The notes below the pieces were generated by a model that was not told the DNA's origin, made no database searches, and saw nothing but the letters and a program-made list of their open reading frames with translations. Made by a program: the position numbers and the translations under genes. A stretch of 13,313 nt of DNA from JANMDU01 sp043755865 (lineage in GTDB: Bacteria > Pseudomonadota > Gammaproteobacteria > Burkholderiales > Burkholderiaceae_C). Numbering within the stretch: position 1 is the stretch's first letter; each line of letters begins with the position of its first letter. The stretch is from positions 1 to 13,313 of the forward strand of contig JAYUSD010000020.1 of NCBI GenBank assembly GCA_043755865.1, read 5' to 3'. Shown here in pieces: positions 6,451-12,465 of this stretch.

Positions 6451-7047
6451 ATGCCCTCTGATCACGTCACAGAAGAATTGCTCAATGTTGCCTCTCGCCT
6501 TGTGGTGGAAGAAGGGCTGGAGTATGGGCAGGCCAAGCGGCGCGCCATCAAACAGCTGGGATTACCAACTCGCACAGCGCTGCCGGATAACGATGCTCTG
6601 GAAGATGCGGTGCGTGAATACATTGAGATTTTTTGTGCAGACACGCAGCCGGTGGAATTGAAGGCGCTGCGTGAGATTGCGCTTACATGGATGGAACGGC
6701 TGCCTGAATTTCGCCCGCATCTGAGCGGTGCTGTATGGCATGGCACGGCCACACGGCTTTCTGATGTTTATATTGGCTTGTTTTGCGACGACCCGAAATC
6801 GCCAGAGATCGCGCTGATCAACCACAACGCGCGCTATGAGGCGCGGGAAGTCACGGGCTTTAATGGCGAGATCGTCAGCGCTTTAAGCATTCACAGCCTC
6901 TGCGCTCCTTTGAATGAGACTGTAGGCGTGCATCTGATGGTGTATGCGCATGACGATATTCGCGGCGCTTTGGCCAAAGATGCCAAAGGCCGCAGGCCGC
7001 GTGGTGATGCATCGGCTCTGCGAGCACTGTTAGAAAGCAAAGCATGA
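6451..7047 (+). CDS. Conserved protein of unknown function, 198 aa
   Basis: I do not know a demonstrated function. I recall similar proteins in Burkholderiales near tlpA and accB, sometimes labelled UDP-N-acetylmuramate-alanine ligase; that label is not supported, as no Mur-ligase ATP loop is present. Visible parts are a helical N-terminus with EEGLEYGQAKRRAIKQLGLP (20-39), an acidic EDAVREYIEIFCADTQP (51-67), then GTATRLSDVYIGLFCDD (98-114), whose spacing recalls the GS...SDxDL motif of minimal nucleotidyltransferases but has Tyr107 where the second Asp would be. The C-terminus RRPRGDASALRALL is basic. No signal peptide or membrane span, so probably cytoplasmic. No clear Shine-Dalgarno precedes ATG 6451. 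The stop overlaps the next gene's start by four bases (ATGA), suggesting coupled translation with the VOC protein. Confidence 0.85.
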   Translation: MPSDHVTEELLNVASRLVVEEGLEYGQAKRRAIKQLGLPTRTALPDNDALEDAVREYIEIFCADTQPVELKALREIALTWMERLPEFRPHLSGAVWHGTATRLSDVYIGLFCDDPKSPEIALINHNARYEAREVTGFNGEIVSALSIHSLCAPLNETVGVHLMVYAHDDIRGALAKDAKGRRPRGDASALRALLESKA

Positions 7048-7451
7048 TGCAATCTCTCATGCATATTGCCCTCGTCGTGCGCGACTACGATGAAGCAATT
7101 GCCTTTTTCACGCAAAAGCTCAACTTCACATTGGTGGAAGACTCTTACCAGAGCGAACAAGACAAGCGCTGGGTGCTGGTAGCGCCGCCGGGCGCGCCTG
7201 CGGGCAGTTGCAGTTTGCTCTTGGCACGCGCCTCCAAGGAAACCCAAGAGCCTTTCATCGGCCATCAAGCTGGCGGGCGCGTTTTCCTTTTCTTGCAAAC
7301 GGATGACTTCGGGCGAGATTACCGGCAGATGCAAGAGCGCGGAATCGAATTCGTGCGCGAACCGCTAGAAGCCAGCTATGGCACGGTGGCTGTTTTTAAA
7401 GATTTGTATGGCAACCTGTGGGATTTGGTGCAGATGAAAAGCCCAGTTTGA
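7044..7451 (+). CDS. VOC / glyoxalase-bleomycin resistance fold protein
   Basis: 135-residue protein of the vicinal oxygen chelate superfamily: two beta-alpha-beta-beta-beta modules, the first starting MHIALVVRDYDEAIAFFTQKL (6-26) and the second around GRVFLFLQTDDFGRDYRQM (78-96), ending in the typical VFKDLYGNLWDLVQ (117-130). His7 is in the usual first metal-ligand position; Asp127 sits where many members have Glu. Members include glyoxalase I, ring-cleavage dioxygenases and resistance proteins, and the sequence alone does not say which. It starts inside the stop of the preceding gene; ATG 7047 directly after is an equally possible start. There is no sign of aromatic degradation genes nearby, so a glyoxalase-like or unknown role is more likely than a dioxygenase. 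Confidence 0.9.
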   Translation: MMQSLMHIALVVRDYDEAIAFFTQKLNFTLVEDSYQSEQDKRWVLVAPPGAPAGSCSLLLARASKETQEPFIGHQAGGRVFLFLQTDDFGRDYRQMQERGIEFVREPLEASYGTVAVFKDLYGNLWDLVQMKSPV

Positions 7452-7510
7452 TACCGGCTTGATAGGTATCCGGGCGCTTCTTCCACAAGATAGAAGCACA
7501 ATACAGTCGT

Positions 7511-8068
7511 ATGGAATCTCAAAATCTGCTCATCGAAGAAGCGTCCCAAAAGCGCCGCAAGTTATTTTTAGCGGCCGTAGCAGGCGGCGCTGTTGCTGCA
7601 GGAGCAGGCTTGGCGCTTTGGCGTTATCGGCTTACCGAACCAGAAGACGGAGCTTTAACAGCACTTTGGGCGCTAGAGGCAGAGCTGCCTTCGGGCGGTG
7701 TTTACAAGCTCTCTCAACTCAAAGGCAAGCCTTTGGTGGTGAATTTTTGGGCGACTTGGTGCCCACCTTGCGTGGAAGAAATGCCGCTTTTGGATGCCTT
7801 TTTCCGCGAAAATGCCCCTAAAGGGTGGCAAATGGTTGGGTTAGCTGCTGACAATGCTAAGGCGGTGAATAAGTTTTTAGGGCAAACGCCAGTGCAATTT
7901 CCCACGCCGCTGGCAGGCTTGGCGGGCATTGAGCTTTCGCGTACACTTGGCAACCTCACGGGTGCTTTGCCGTTTACCGTGGTGATCAACTCTCAAGGCG
8001 CGATTGCTTTAAGGCACATGGGTAAGCTCAATAGCGAGCAGATTGCTGACTTTATCAAGATCACCTGA
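7511..8068 (+). CDS. TlpA-type membrane-anchored thioredoxin
   Basis: Periplasmic thiol-disulfide protein of the TlpA/ResA group, 185 residues. The N-terminus has KRRKLF followed by a hydrophobic segment (about 18-37), a signal anchor with a twin-arginine-like start. The thioredoxin domain follows: LVVNFWATWCPPCVEEMP (75-92) with active-site Cys84 and Cys87, and the cis-proline Pro154 in GALPFTVV. WCPPC is the usual TlpA/ResA-type motif, which acts mostly as a reductant, for example in cytochrome c or cytochrome oxidase maturation; no cytochrome genes are here to confirm it. It starts 59 bases after the VOC stop, with only a weak GAAG upstream. In many Burkholderiales this gene comes before aroQ and accB; here aroQ is missing between them. 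Confidence 0.92.
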   Translation: MESQNLLIEEASQKRRKLFLAAVAGGAVAAGAGLALWRYRLTEPEDGALTALWALEAELPSGGVYKLSQLKGKPLVVNFWATWCPPCVEEMPLLDAFFRENAPKGWQMVGLAADNAKAVNKFLGQTPVQFPTPLAGLAGIELSRTLGNLTGALPFTVVINSQGAIALRHMGKLNSEQIADFIKIT

Positions 8069-8084
8069 TGCATCCAAGGTAATA

Positions 8085-8103
8085 CTATTTAGCGCTATTT
8101 AGC
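8085..8103 (+). repeat. Short direct repeat CTATTTAGC x2
   Basis: CTATTTAGC at 8085-8093 and 8095-8103, separated by one G, giving a 10-bp period (one helical turn) about 25-45 bp upstream of the accB -35 box. It could be a regulator half-site pair or simple slippage; no evidence decides. Confidence 0.4.
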
Positions 8104-8131
8104 TATCGTTAGCTTAGAGATAGCGGTTTTT
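8102..8131 (+). terminator. Weak terminator-like hairpin after the TlpA gene
   Basis: GCTATC (8102-8107) can pair with GATAGC (8119-8124) around an 11-base loop, followed by GG and five T (8127-8131). The stem is short and only half GC, so it would be a weak intrinsic terminator. The T-run overlaps the -35 box of the accB promoter. Confidence 0.35.
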
Positions 8132-8156
8132 ACATACTTTTAAATTGCGCTACACT
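8129..8156 (+). promoter_or_regulatory. Sigma70-like promoter for accB-accC-prmA
   Basis: TTTACA (8129-8134), 16-bp spacer, TACACT (8151-8156). The start would fall near 8163, giving a leader of about 65 bases before accB. Its position in the 160-bp gap after the TlpA gene fits a promoter for the acc unit. Confidence 0.6.
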
Positions 8157-8228
8157 CACTCACGCGACGCATCCTGAGCTTTGTTTTGCTTGCGATCGGT
8201 CGATAAAATTTTGTTGGAGTACAAGCAC

Positions 8229-8717
8229 ATGGATTTACGCAAACTCAAAACCTTGATCGATCTGGTCTCGGAATCCCAAGTCCAAGAACTTGAAATCACA
8301 GAAGCCGAGGGCAAAGTGCGTATCGTCAAAGGCCCAGCGGGCATGATGTACACAGCAGCGCCAGGCATAGCCTTGATGCAGCAGCAACCCATGCAGCACA
8401 TGATGCAAGCCGCTCCAATGCAATCTGCCCCGATGACTGCTCCGTCTTTGTCTGAGGCCGCAGCCGATGTAGTGACTTTGGCCGGCCATACGGTGAAATC
8501 GCCCATGGTGGGCAGCTTTTATCGCTCATCGAGCCCAGAGGCCAAGGCTTTTGTGGAAATTGGCGATACGGTAGCAGTAGGCGAGACGATTTGCATCATC
8601 GAAGCGATGAAAATTTTGAACGAGATTGAGGCCGACAAAGCCGGCGTGATCAAGAAGATCATGGTGGACAACGGCGCTGCGGTGGAATACGGCCAGCCTT
8701 TGTTTGTGATCGAGTGA
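8229..8717 (+). CDS. accB: Biotin carboxyl carrier protein AccB
   Basis: Carries the carboxylated biotin of acetyl-CoA carboxylase, the first committed step of fatty acid synthesis. It has 162 residues from ATG 8229; GGAG at 8215-8218 is ten bases upstream, and MDLRKLKTLIDLVSES is the classical N-terminus, so an in-frame upstream start at 8181 is rejected. The C-terminal biotinyl domain (about 85-162) has the thumb region GSFYRSSSPEAKAFVEIGD and the biotinylation site EAMKILNEIEAD with Lys128. The linker between the N-terminal domain and the biotinyl domain (about 36-72) is rich in Met and Gln, with eight Met between residues 39 and 69, where most BCCPs have Ala/Pro. AccC follows 12 bases after the stop. 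Confidence 0.97.
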   Translation: MDLRKLKTLIDLVSESQVQELEITEAEGKVRIVKGPAGMMYTAAPGIALMQQQPMQHMMQAAPMQSAPMTAPSLSEAAADVVTLAGHTVKSPMVGSFYRSSSPEAKAFVEIGDTVAVGETICIIEAMKILNEIEADKAGVIKKIMVDNGAAVEYGQPLFVIE

Positions 8718-8729
8718 GGCCCCATCCTC

Positions 8730-10079
8730 ATGTTTAAAAAAATACTGATCGCCAACAGAGGCGAAATTGCATTAAGAATCCAGCGCGCTTGCCGCGAGCT
8801 GGGCGTGAAATCTGTGGTGGTGTATTCGGAAGCGGATCGCGAAGCCAAATATGTGAAGCTGGCTGATGAGGCGGTATGCATTGGCCCGGCGCAATCGGCG
8901 CAAAGCTATTTGAATATGCCAGCTATCATTTCTACAGCCGAGGTGACCGATGCTGAGGCGATTCACCCGGGCTACGGCTTCTTGTCAGAAAACGCTGATT
9001 TTGCAGATCGCGTGGAGCAATCTGGCTTCAAATTCATTGGCCCCACGGGCGATTCGATTCGCATCATGGGCGACAAAGTCTCCGCTAAGCAAGCCATGAT
9101 CAAAGCGGGCGTGCCTTGCGTGCCCGGCTCAGAAGGCGCTTTGCCTGATGATGCGGCCAGTGTGCGTGCCATTGCCAAAAAAGTGGGCTACCCTGTGATC
9201 ATCAAGGCCGCAGGCGGCGGCGGCGGGCGAGGCATGCGCGTGGTGCATACCGAAGCAGCGCTGATCAATGCGGTGACGATGACCAAAGCGGAGGCCGGTG
9301 CGGCTTTTGGCAACCCTGCGGTGTATATGGAAAAGTTTTTGCAAAACCCGCGCCATATTGAAATCCAAATCATTGCTGACACGTTTAAAAATGCAGTCTA
9401 TCTTGGCGAGCGCGATTGCTCCATGCAACGGCGCCACCAAAAAATCATTGAAGAAGCGCCAGCGCCGGGCATTCCGCGCAAGCTGATTGAGCGCATTGGA
9501 GACCGCTGCACAGCAGCCGTCAAAAAAATTGGCTACCGGGGCGCGGGTACGTTTGAATTTTTGTATGAAAACGGGGAGTTTTACTTTATTGAGATGAACA
9601 CCCGCGTGCAAGTGGAGCACCCGGTCACTGAAATGATTACTGGCGTGGACATTGTGCAAACGCAAATCCGCGTGGCAGCGGGCGAGAAGCTGCCTTTCAC
9701 GCAGCGGCAAGTGGAGATTCGTGGTCATTCGATTGAATGCCGCATCAACGCAGAAGATCCATATAACTTCATGCCTAGCCCGGGGCGCATTAGCCTCTGG
9801 CATCCGCCGGGCGGCCCGGGTGTGCGGGTGGATTCGCATGCTTATACGAATTATTTTGTACCGCCCAATTACGACAGCATGATCGGCAAAATCATTGTGC
9901 ATGCGCCTACGCGCGAGCAAGCGCTTTTGCGCATGCGCACGGCGCTGGATGAGACGGTGATTGAAGGCATCAAAACCAATGTGCCGCTGCACCGCGAGCT
10001 GATGGCAGACGCAAAATTTATGATCGGCGGCACGAATATTCACTACCTCGAAGAGTGGTTAAAAATTCATAAACGTTGA
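8730..10079 (+). CDS. accC: Biotin carboxylase AccC
   Basis: ATP-dependent carboxylation of the biotin on AccB, using bicarbonate; a subunit of acetyl-CoA carboxylase. It has 449 residues, the same length as the E. coli enzyme, and the key residues fall at the same numbers: Lys116, Lys159 and the glycine-rich loop GGGGGRGMR (162-170), Glu288, Asn290 and Arg292 in EMNTRVQVEHPVTEM. The domain order is the pre-ATP-grasp domain (MFKKILIANRGEIA), then the ATP-grasp and C-terminal biotin carboxylase domains. The start is ATG 8730 with GAGG about ten bases upstream. It forms an operon with accB. The carboxyltransferase genes accA and accD are not in the window, as usual for proteobacteria. Confidence 0.98.
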   Translation: MFKKILIANRGEIALRIQRACRELGVKSVVVYSEADREAKYVKLADEAVCIGPAQSAQSYLNMPAIISTAEVTDAEAIHPGYGFLSENADFADRVEQSGFKFIGPTGDSIRIMGDKVSAKQAMIKAGVPCVPGSEGALPDDAASVRAIAKKVGYPVIIKAAGGGGGRGMRVVHTEAALINAVTMTKAEAGAAFGNPAVYMEKFLQNPRHIEIQIIADTFKNAVYLGERDCSMQRRHQKIIEEAPAPGIPRKLIERIGDRCTAAVKKIGYRGAGTFEFLYENGEFYFIEMNTRVQVEHPVTEMITGVDIVQTQIRVAAGEKLPFTQRQVEIRGHSIECRINAEDPYNFMPSPGRISLWHPPGGPGVRVDSHAYTNYFVPPNYDSMIGKIIVHAPTREQALLRMRTALDETVIEGIKTNVPLHRELMADAKFMIGGTNIHYLEEWLKIHKR

Positions 10080-10095
10080 TGCAAAGGCGAGACGC

Positions 10096-10995
10096 GTGTT
10101 TGAACTTTCCATTCTCTGCCCTGAATCCCAAGTTGAGGCGCTCAGCGATGCGCTTGAAGCACTCGATGCGCTTAGCGTGAGCGTAGAAGATGCCGATGTA
10201 GCTACGTCAGCTGAGCAAGCATTGTTTGGCGAGCCAGGCATGCCTGCGCCGAAAGCGGGCTGGGAGCGATCTGTCGTTAAAGCCTTGTACGCTACGAAAT
10301 TAATAGCTAACGATGCAGTGACCACGCTCGCCCACCAAGATTTTTTCTCTGAATGTAAAAGCCTAGGGCTTGTTGAAGTGGCCGATCAAGATTGGGTGCG
10401 TCTGACGCAATCGCAATTTGCCCCAGTAGAGATCACACCTGAATTTTGGATCGTACCGACTTGGCATGAAAGGCCTGCAGGCGCGGTCAAAGTCATTACA
10501 CTCGATCCGGGCCTCGCCTTCGGTACGGGTACACACCCAACCACGCGCATGTGTTTGCGCTGGATTGCACGTCATGAGGCCGCTTTGCATGATCAACGCG
10601 TGCTGGATTACGGTTGCGGCAGCGGTATTTTGGCCATTGGTGCGGCGCTACATGGGGCAGCTTTGATTGATGCCGTAGATATCGATGAAGCAGCGGTTCA
10701 ATCAACGATGGACAATGCAGCGGTCAATAAAGTTCAGCTTAACGCGGGCTTGCCTGATCAGGTTAGCCACGATCCGCGCAGCTACGCCGTTGTGCTCGCG
10801 AATATTTTGGCCACGCCTCTCAAGGTACTTGCACCTTTGCTTACTGGCCATGTCGCTACAAATGGGCACTTGGTGCTCGCTGGCATTTTGGAGCGCCAAG
10901 AAGACGAGCTCAAGGCGGCCTATGCACCGTATGCGATGCTTGAAGTCGCTGATCGAGACGACGGCTGGATTTTGATGACGGCGCACTTGGCTTAA
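10096..10995 (+). CDS. prmA: Ribosomal protein L11 methyltransferase PrmA
   Basis: S-adenosylmethionine-dependent enzyme that trimethylates ribosomal protein L11. It has 299 residues, normal length. The N-terminal substrate-recognition domain (about 1-55) is followed by a linker and the class I methyltransferase domain: DPGLAFGTGTHPTTRMCL (137-154, the PrmA signature), the SAM motif VLDYGCGSGILAIGA (169-183), acidic VDIDE (194-198) closing the ribose site, and LANILATPL (234-242). The start is GTG 10096, preceded by AAAGG at 10082-10086. Sixteen bases separate it from accC, so it is probably the last gene of the acc transcript, a common arrangement in betaproteobacteria. Confidence 0.96.
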   Translation: MFELSILCPESQVEALSDALEALDALSVSVEDADVATSAEQALFGEPGMPAPKAGWERSVVKALYATKLIANDAVTTLAHQDFFSECKSLGLVEVADQDWVRLTQSQFAPVEITPEFWIVPTWHERPAGAVKVITLDPGLAFGTGTHPTTRMCLRWIARHEAALHDQRVLDYGCGSGILAIGAALHGAALIDAVDIDEAAVQSTMDNAAVNKVQLNAGLPDQVSHDPRSYAVVLANILATPLKVLAPLLTGHVATNGHLVLAGILERQEDELKAAYAPYAMLEVADRDDGWILMTAHLA

Positions 10996-11024
10996 ACCTT
11001 AAAAAGCAAATACAAAATACGCAC

Positions 11025-11167
11025 GCAGAAGACGCAGAAGTTGCACAAAAGACGCAAAAGGAACAACCCGGACGGTTTCGTTCGCGTCTTCCCTCTTCCC
11101 TCTTCCCTCTTCCCTTTTTTCTTTTTTCTTTTTTTTGCGTCTTCTGCGTAACCTCTGCGTCTTCAGC
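11025..11167. repeat. Inverted-repeat element between prmA and kynU
   Basis: A left arm at 11025-11055 and a right arm at 11137-11167, each 31 bases, are inverted copies matching at 26 of 31 positions. The arms are built from the words GACGCAGAAG and CTTCTGCGTC, themselves repeated with a 9-bp period on the left. Between them lie a G+C-containing core and a pure pyrimidine tract. An internal 7-bp stem AAGACGC (11049-11055) with GCGTCTT (11084-11090) offers an alternative fold. It has no coding capacity. It sits between the ends of converging genes. Similar TCTGCGTC/GACGCAGA-rich dispersed repeats occur in many bacterial genomes, from memory. Confidence 0.7.
11087..11136 (+). repeat. 50-nt homopyrimidine tract with 7-bp period
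   Basis: TCTTCCC occurs four times in perfect tandem (11087-11114), followed by TTTTTTC twice and eight T (11115-11136). All 50 bases are C or T and the heptamer period continues from the C-rich into the T-rich half. The T-runs may end transcription of prmA, helped by the 11049-11090 stem, but the spacing between stem and T-run is too long for a standard terminator. Confidence 0.9.
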
Positions 11168-11191
11168 GTCGAATCTCCGTATTTTCTTGCT

Positions 11192-12445
11192 TCAAGTCAC
11201 AGACTTGATTTGCTGAAATTCAGGATTTTTCCAAGCGCCGCTGGTCATCACCTCACACAAGATCCGCACACTGCGCGCCACATCCATGTGGCACACATAC
11301 AGCGGCGCAAAGCCGAAGCGCAAGATGTTGGGCGCGCGGAAATCGCCAATCACGCCGCGAGCAATCAGCGCTTGCATGATGGCGTAGCCACTTTCGTGTG
11401 TGAAGCTAACCTGGCTACCGCGCTGCACTGCATCTCGCGGTGTGGCGAGGCCAAAGCCTAAAGATGCGATATGCGCGTCATAGAGCTCGATGAAGAGTTG
11501 AGTCAACGATGCGCTTTTGGCGCGAACCGCTTGCATGCTCACACCCTCATAGATTTTGAGCGCTTCTTCCAATGCAATCATCGAAAGCACGCCAGTTGTG
11601 CCCACGAGCATTCGCGCCATGCCGTGAGCGGGCGCGTAATCCTGATCAAAGTTAAACGGTGTGGCATGGCCAAACCAGCCTTGTAACGGTTGCTGCACAC
11701 CGGCCTGCAAATCTTCGCGCACATACACAAACGCAGGCGCACCCGGCCCACCATTGAGATACTTGTAGCCGCAGCCCACCGCGTAATCCACATGGCAAGC
11801 ATTCAGGTGCACTTGCAGCGCGCCCGCGCTGTGCGCCAAATCCCAAATCATGCGCGCGCCTTGCTTTTGCACCAGCTGCGTGACGCGAGCCATGTCCAGC
11901 ATACGCCCAGTTTTGTAATGCACTTGTGTGAGCGAGACGAAGCACAACTGAGCGCCCGCTTGCACAATTTTTGTCTCAATATTGTCTTGATTCGCGAGAA
12001 CAATTTGCTTGCCGTACAGCGCTGCTGCGCCCTCGCCGATATACGCATCGGTGGGGAAATTGCCTTCTTCGCAAATGATGATTTTGCGCTCTGATAGAGC
12101 AAGTGCAGCCGCACACATTACTTTAAAAAGATTGATGCTGGTCGAATCGCAGGCGATCACTTCATTGGCCTTCGCGCCAACAAGGCCCGCAATTTGCTTA
12201 CCCACACGCGATGTAGCCTCATACCAACCCGCATCATTCCACGAGCGAATCAGCCCTTCTCCCCATTCTTGCCGCACAGCAAGCTGCATCCGCGCACTCA
12301 TGCTGCGCGGCAGTGCACCTAGCGAATTGCCATCGAGATAAATCACGCCCTCGGGCAAGGCAAACAGCGCGCGCTTTGCCGCTAGCGCATCTTGCGCATC
12401 CAGTTGCTGCGCCTTCGCAAAGGCTGCGGTGAAATCATTCGTCAT
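11192..12445 (-). CDS. kynU: Kynureninase KynU
   Basis: Pyridoxal-phosphate enzyme that cleaves L-kynurenine to anthranilate and alanine in tryptophan breakdown. It has 417 residues from ATG at 12445, close to the usual 416. The frame stays open to 12490, but that upstream part overlaps the preceding gene and gives no family-like sequence, so the MTNDF start is preferred, although no Shine-Dalgarno is evident. Seen motifs: YLDGNSLGALP (36-46), STSINLFKVM (101-110), Asp202 and His205 in WDLAHSAGAL (cofactor ring contacts), and the PLP lysine Lys228 in CGYKYLNGGPGAP. It lies 20 bases after the dioxygenase stop, so the two are co-transcribed leftward. The kynurenine formamidase gene kynB is not seen; it may lie upstream, outside the window. 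Confidence 0.96.
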   Translation of the reverse strand: MTNDFTAAFAKAQQLDAQDALAAKRALFALPEGVIYLDGNSLGALPRSMSARMQLAVRQEWGEGLIRSWNDAGWYEATSRVGKQIAGLVGAKANEVIACDSTSINLFKVMCAAALALSERKIIICEEGNFPTDAYIGEGAAALYGKQIVLANQDNIETKIVQAGAQLCFVSLTQVHYKTGRMLDMARVTQLVQKQGARMIWDLAHSAGALQVHLNACHVDYAVGCGYKYLNGGPGAPAFVYVREDLQAGVQQPLQGWFGHATPFNFDQDYAPAHGMARMLVGTTGVLSMIALEEALKIYEGVSMQAVRAKSASLTQLFIELYDAHIASLGFGLATPRDAVQRGSQVSFTHESGYAIMQALIARGVIGDFRAPNILRFGFAPLYVCHMDVARSVRILCEVMTSGAWKNPEFQQIKSVT

Positions 12446-12465
12446 GGTTGTGTTTGTTGGGAAGG

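Noticed and set aside
7450..7470. GATACC/GGTATC inverted repeat at the VOC stop
   Set aside because: Six base pairs with a 9-base loop and no T-run; too weak to call a terminator or operator.
7459..7821. Plus-strand open frame of 120 codons before and inside the TlpA gene
   Set aside because: It overlaps the TlpA-type gene out of frame; the Arg- and Ser-rich translation is typical of a shifted frame.
9129..10043. Open frame of 304 codons on the minus strand
   Set aside because: Antisense to accC, a highly conserved gene; the translation has no recognisable domain and no ribosome binding site was seen.
11025..11060. GACGCAGAAG repeats as a CRISPR array
   Set aside because: The repeats are 9-10 bp, contiguous without unique spacers, and no cas genes are present.
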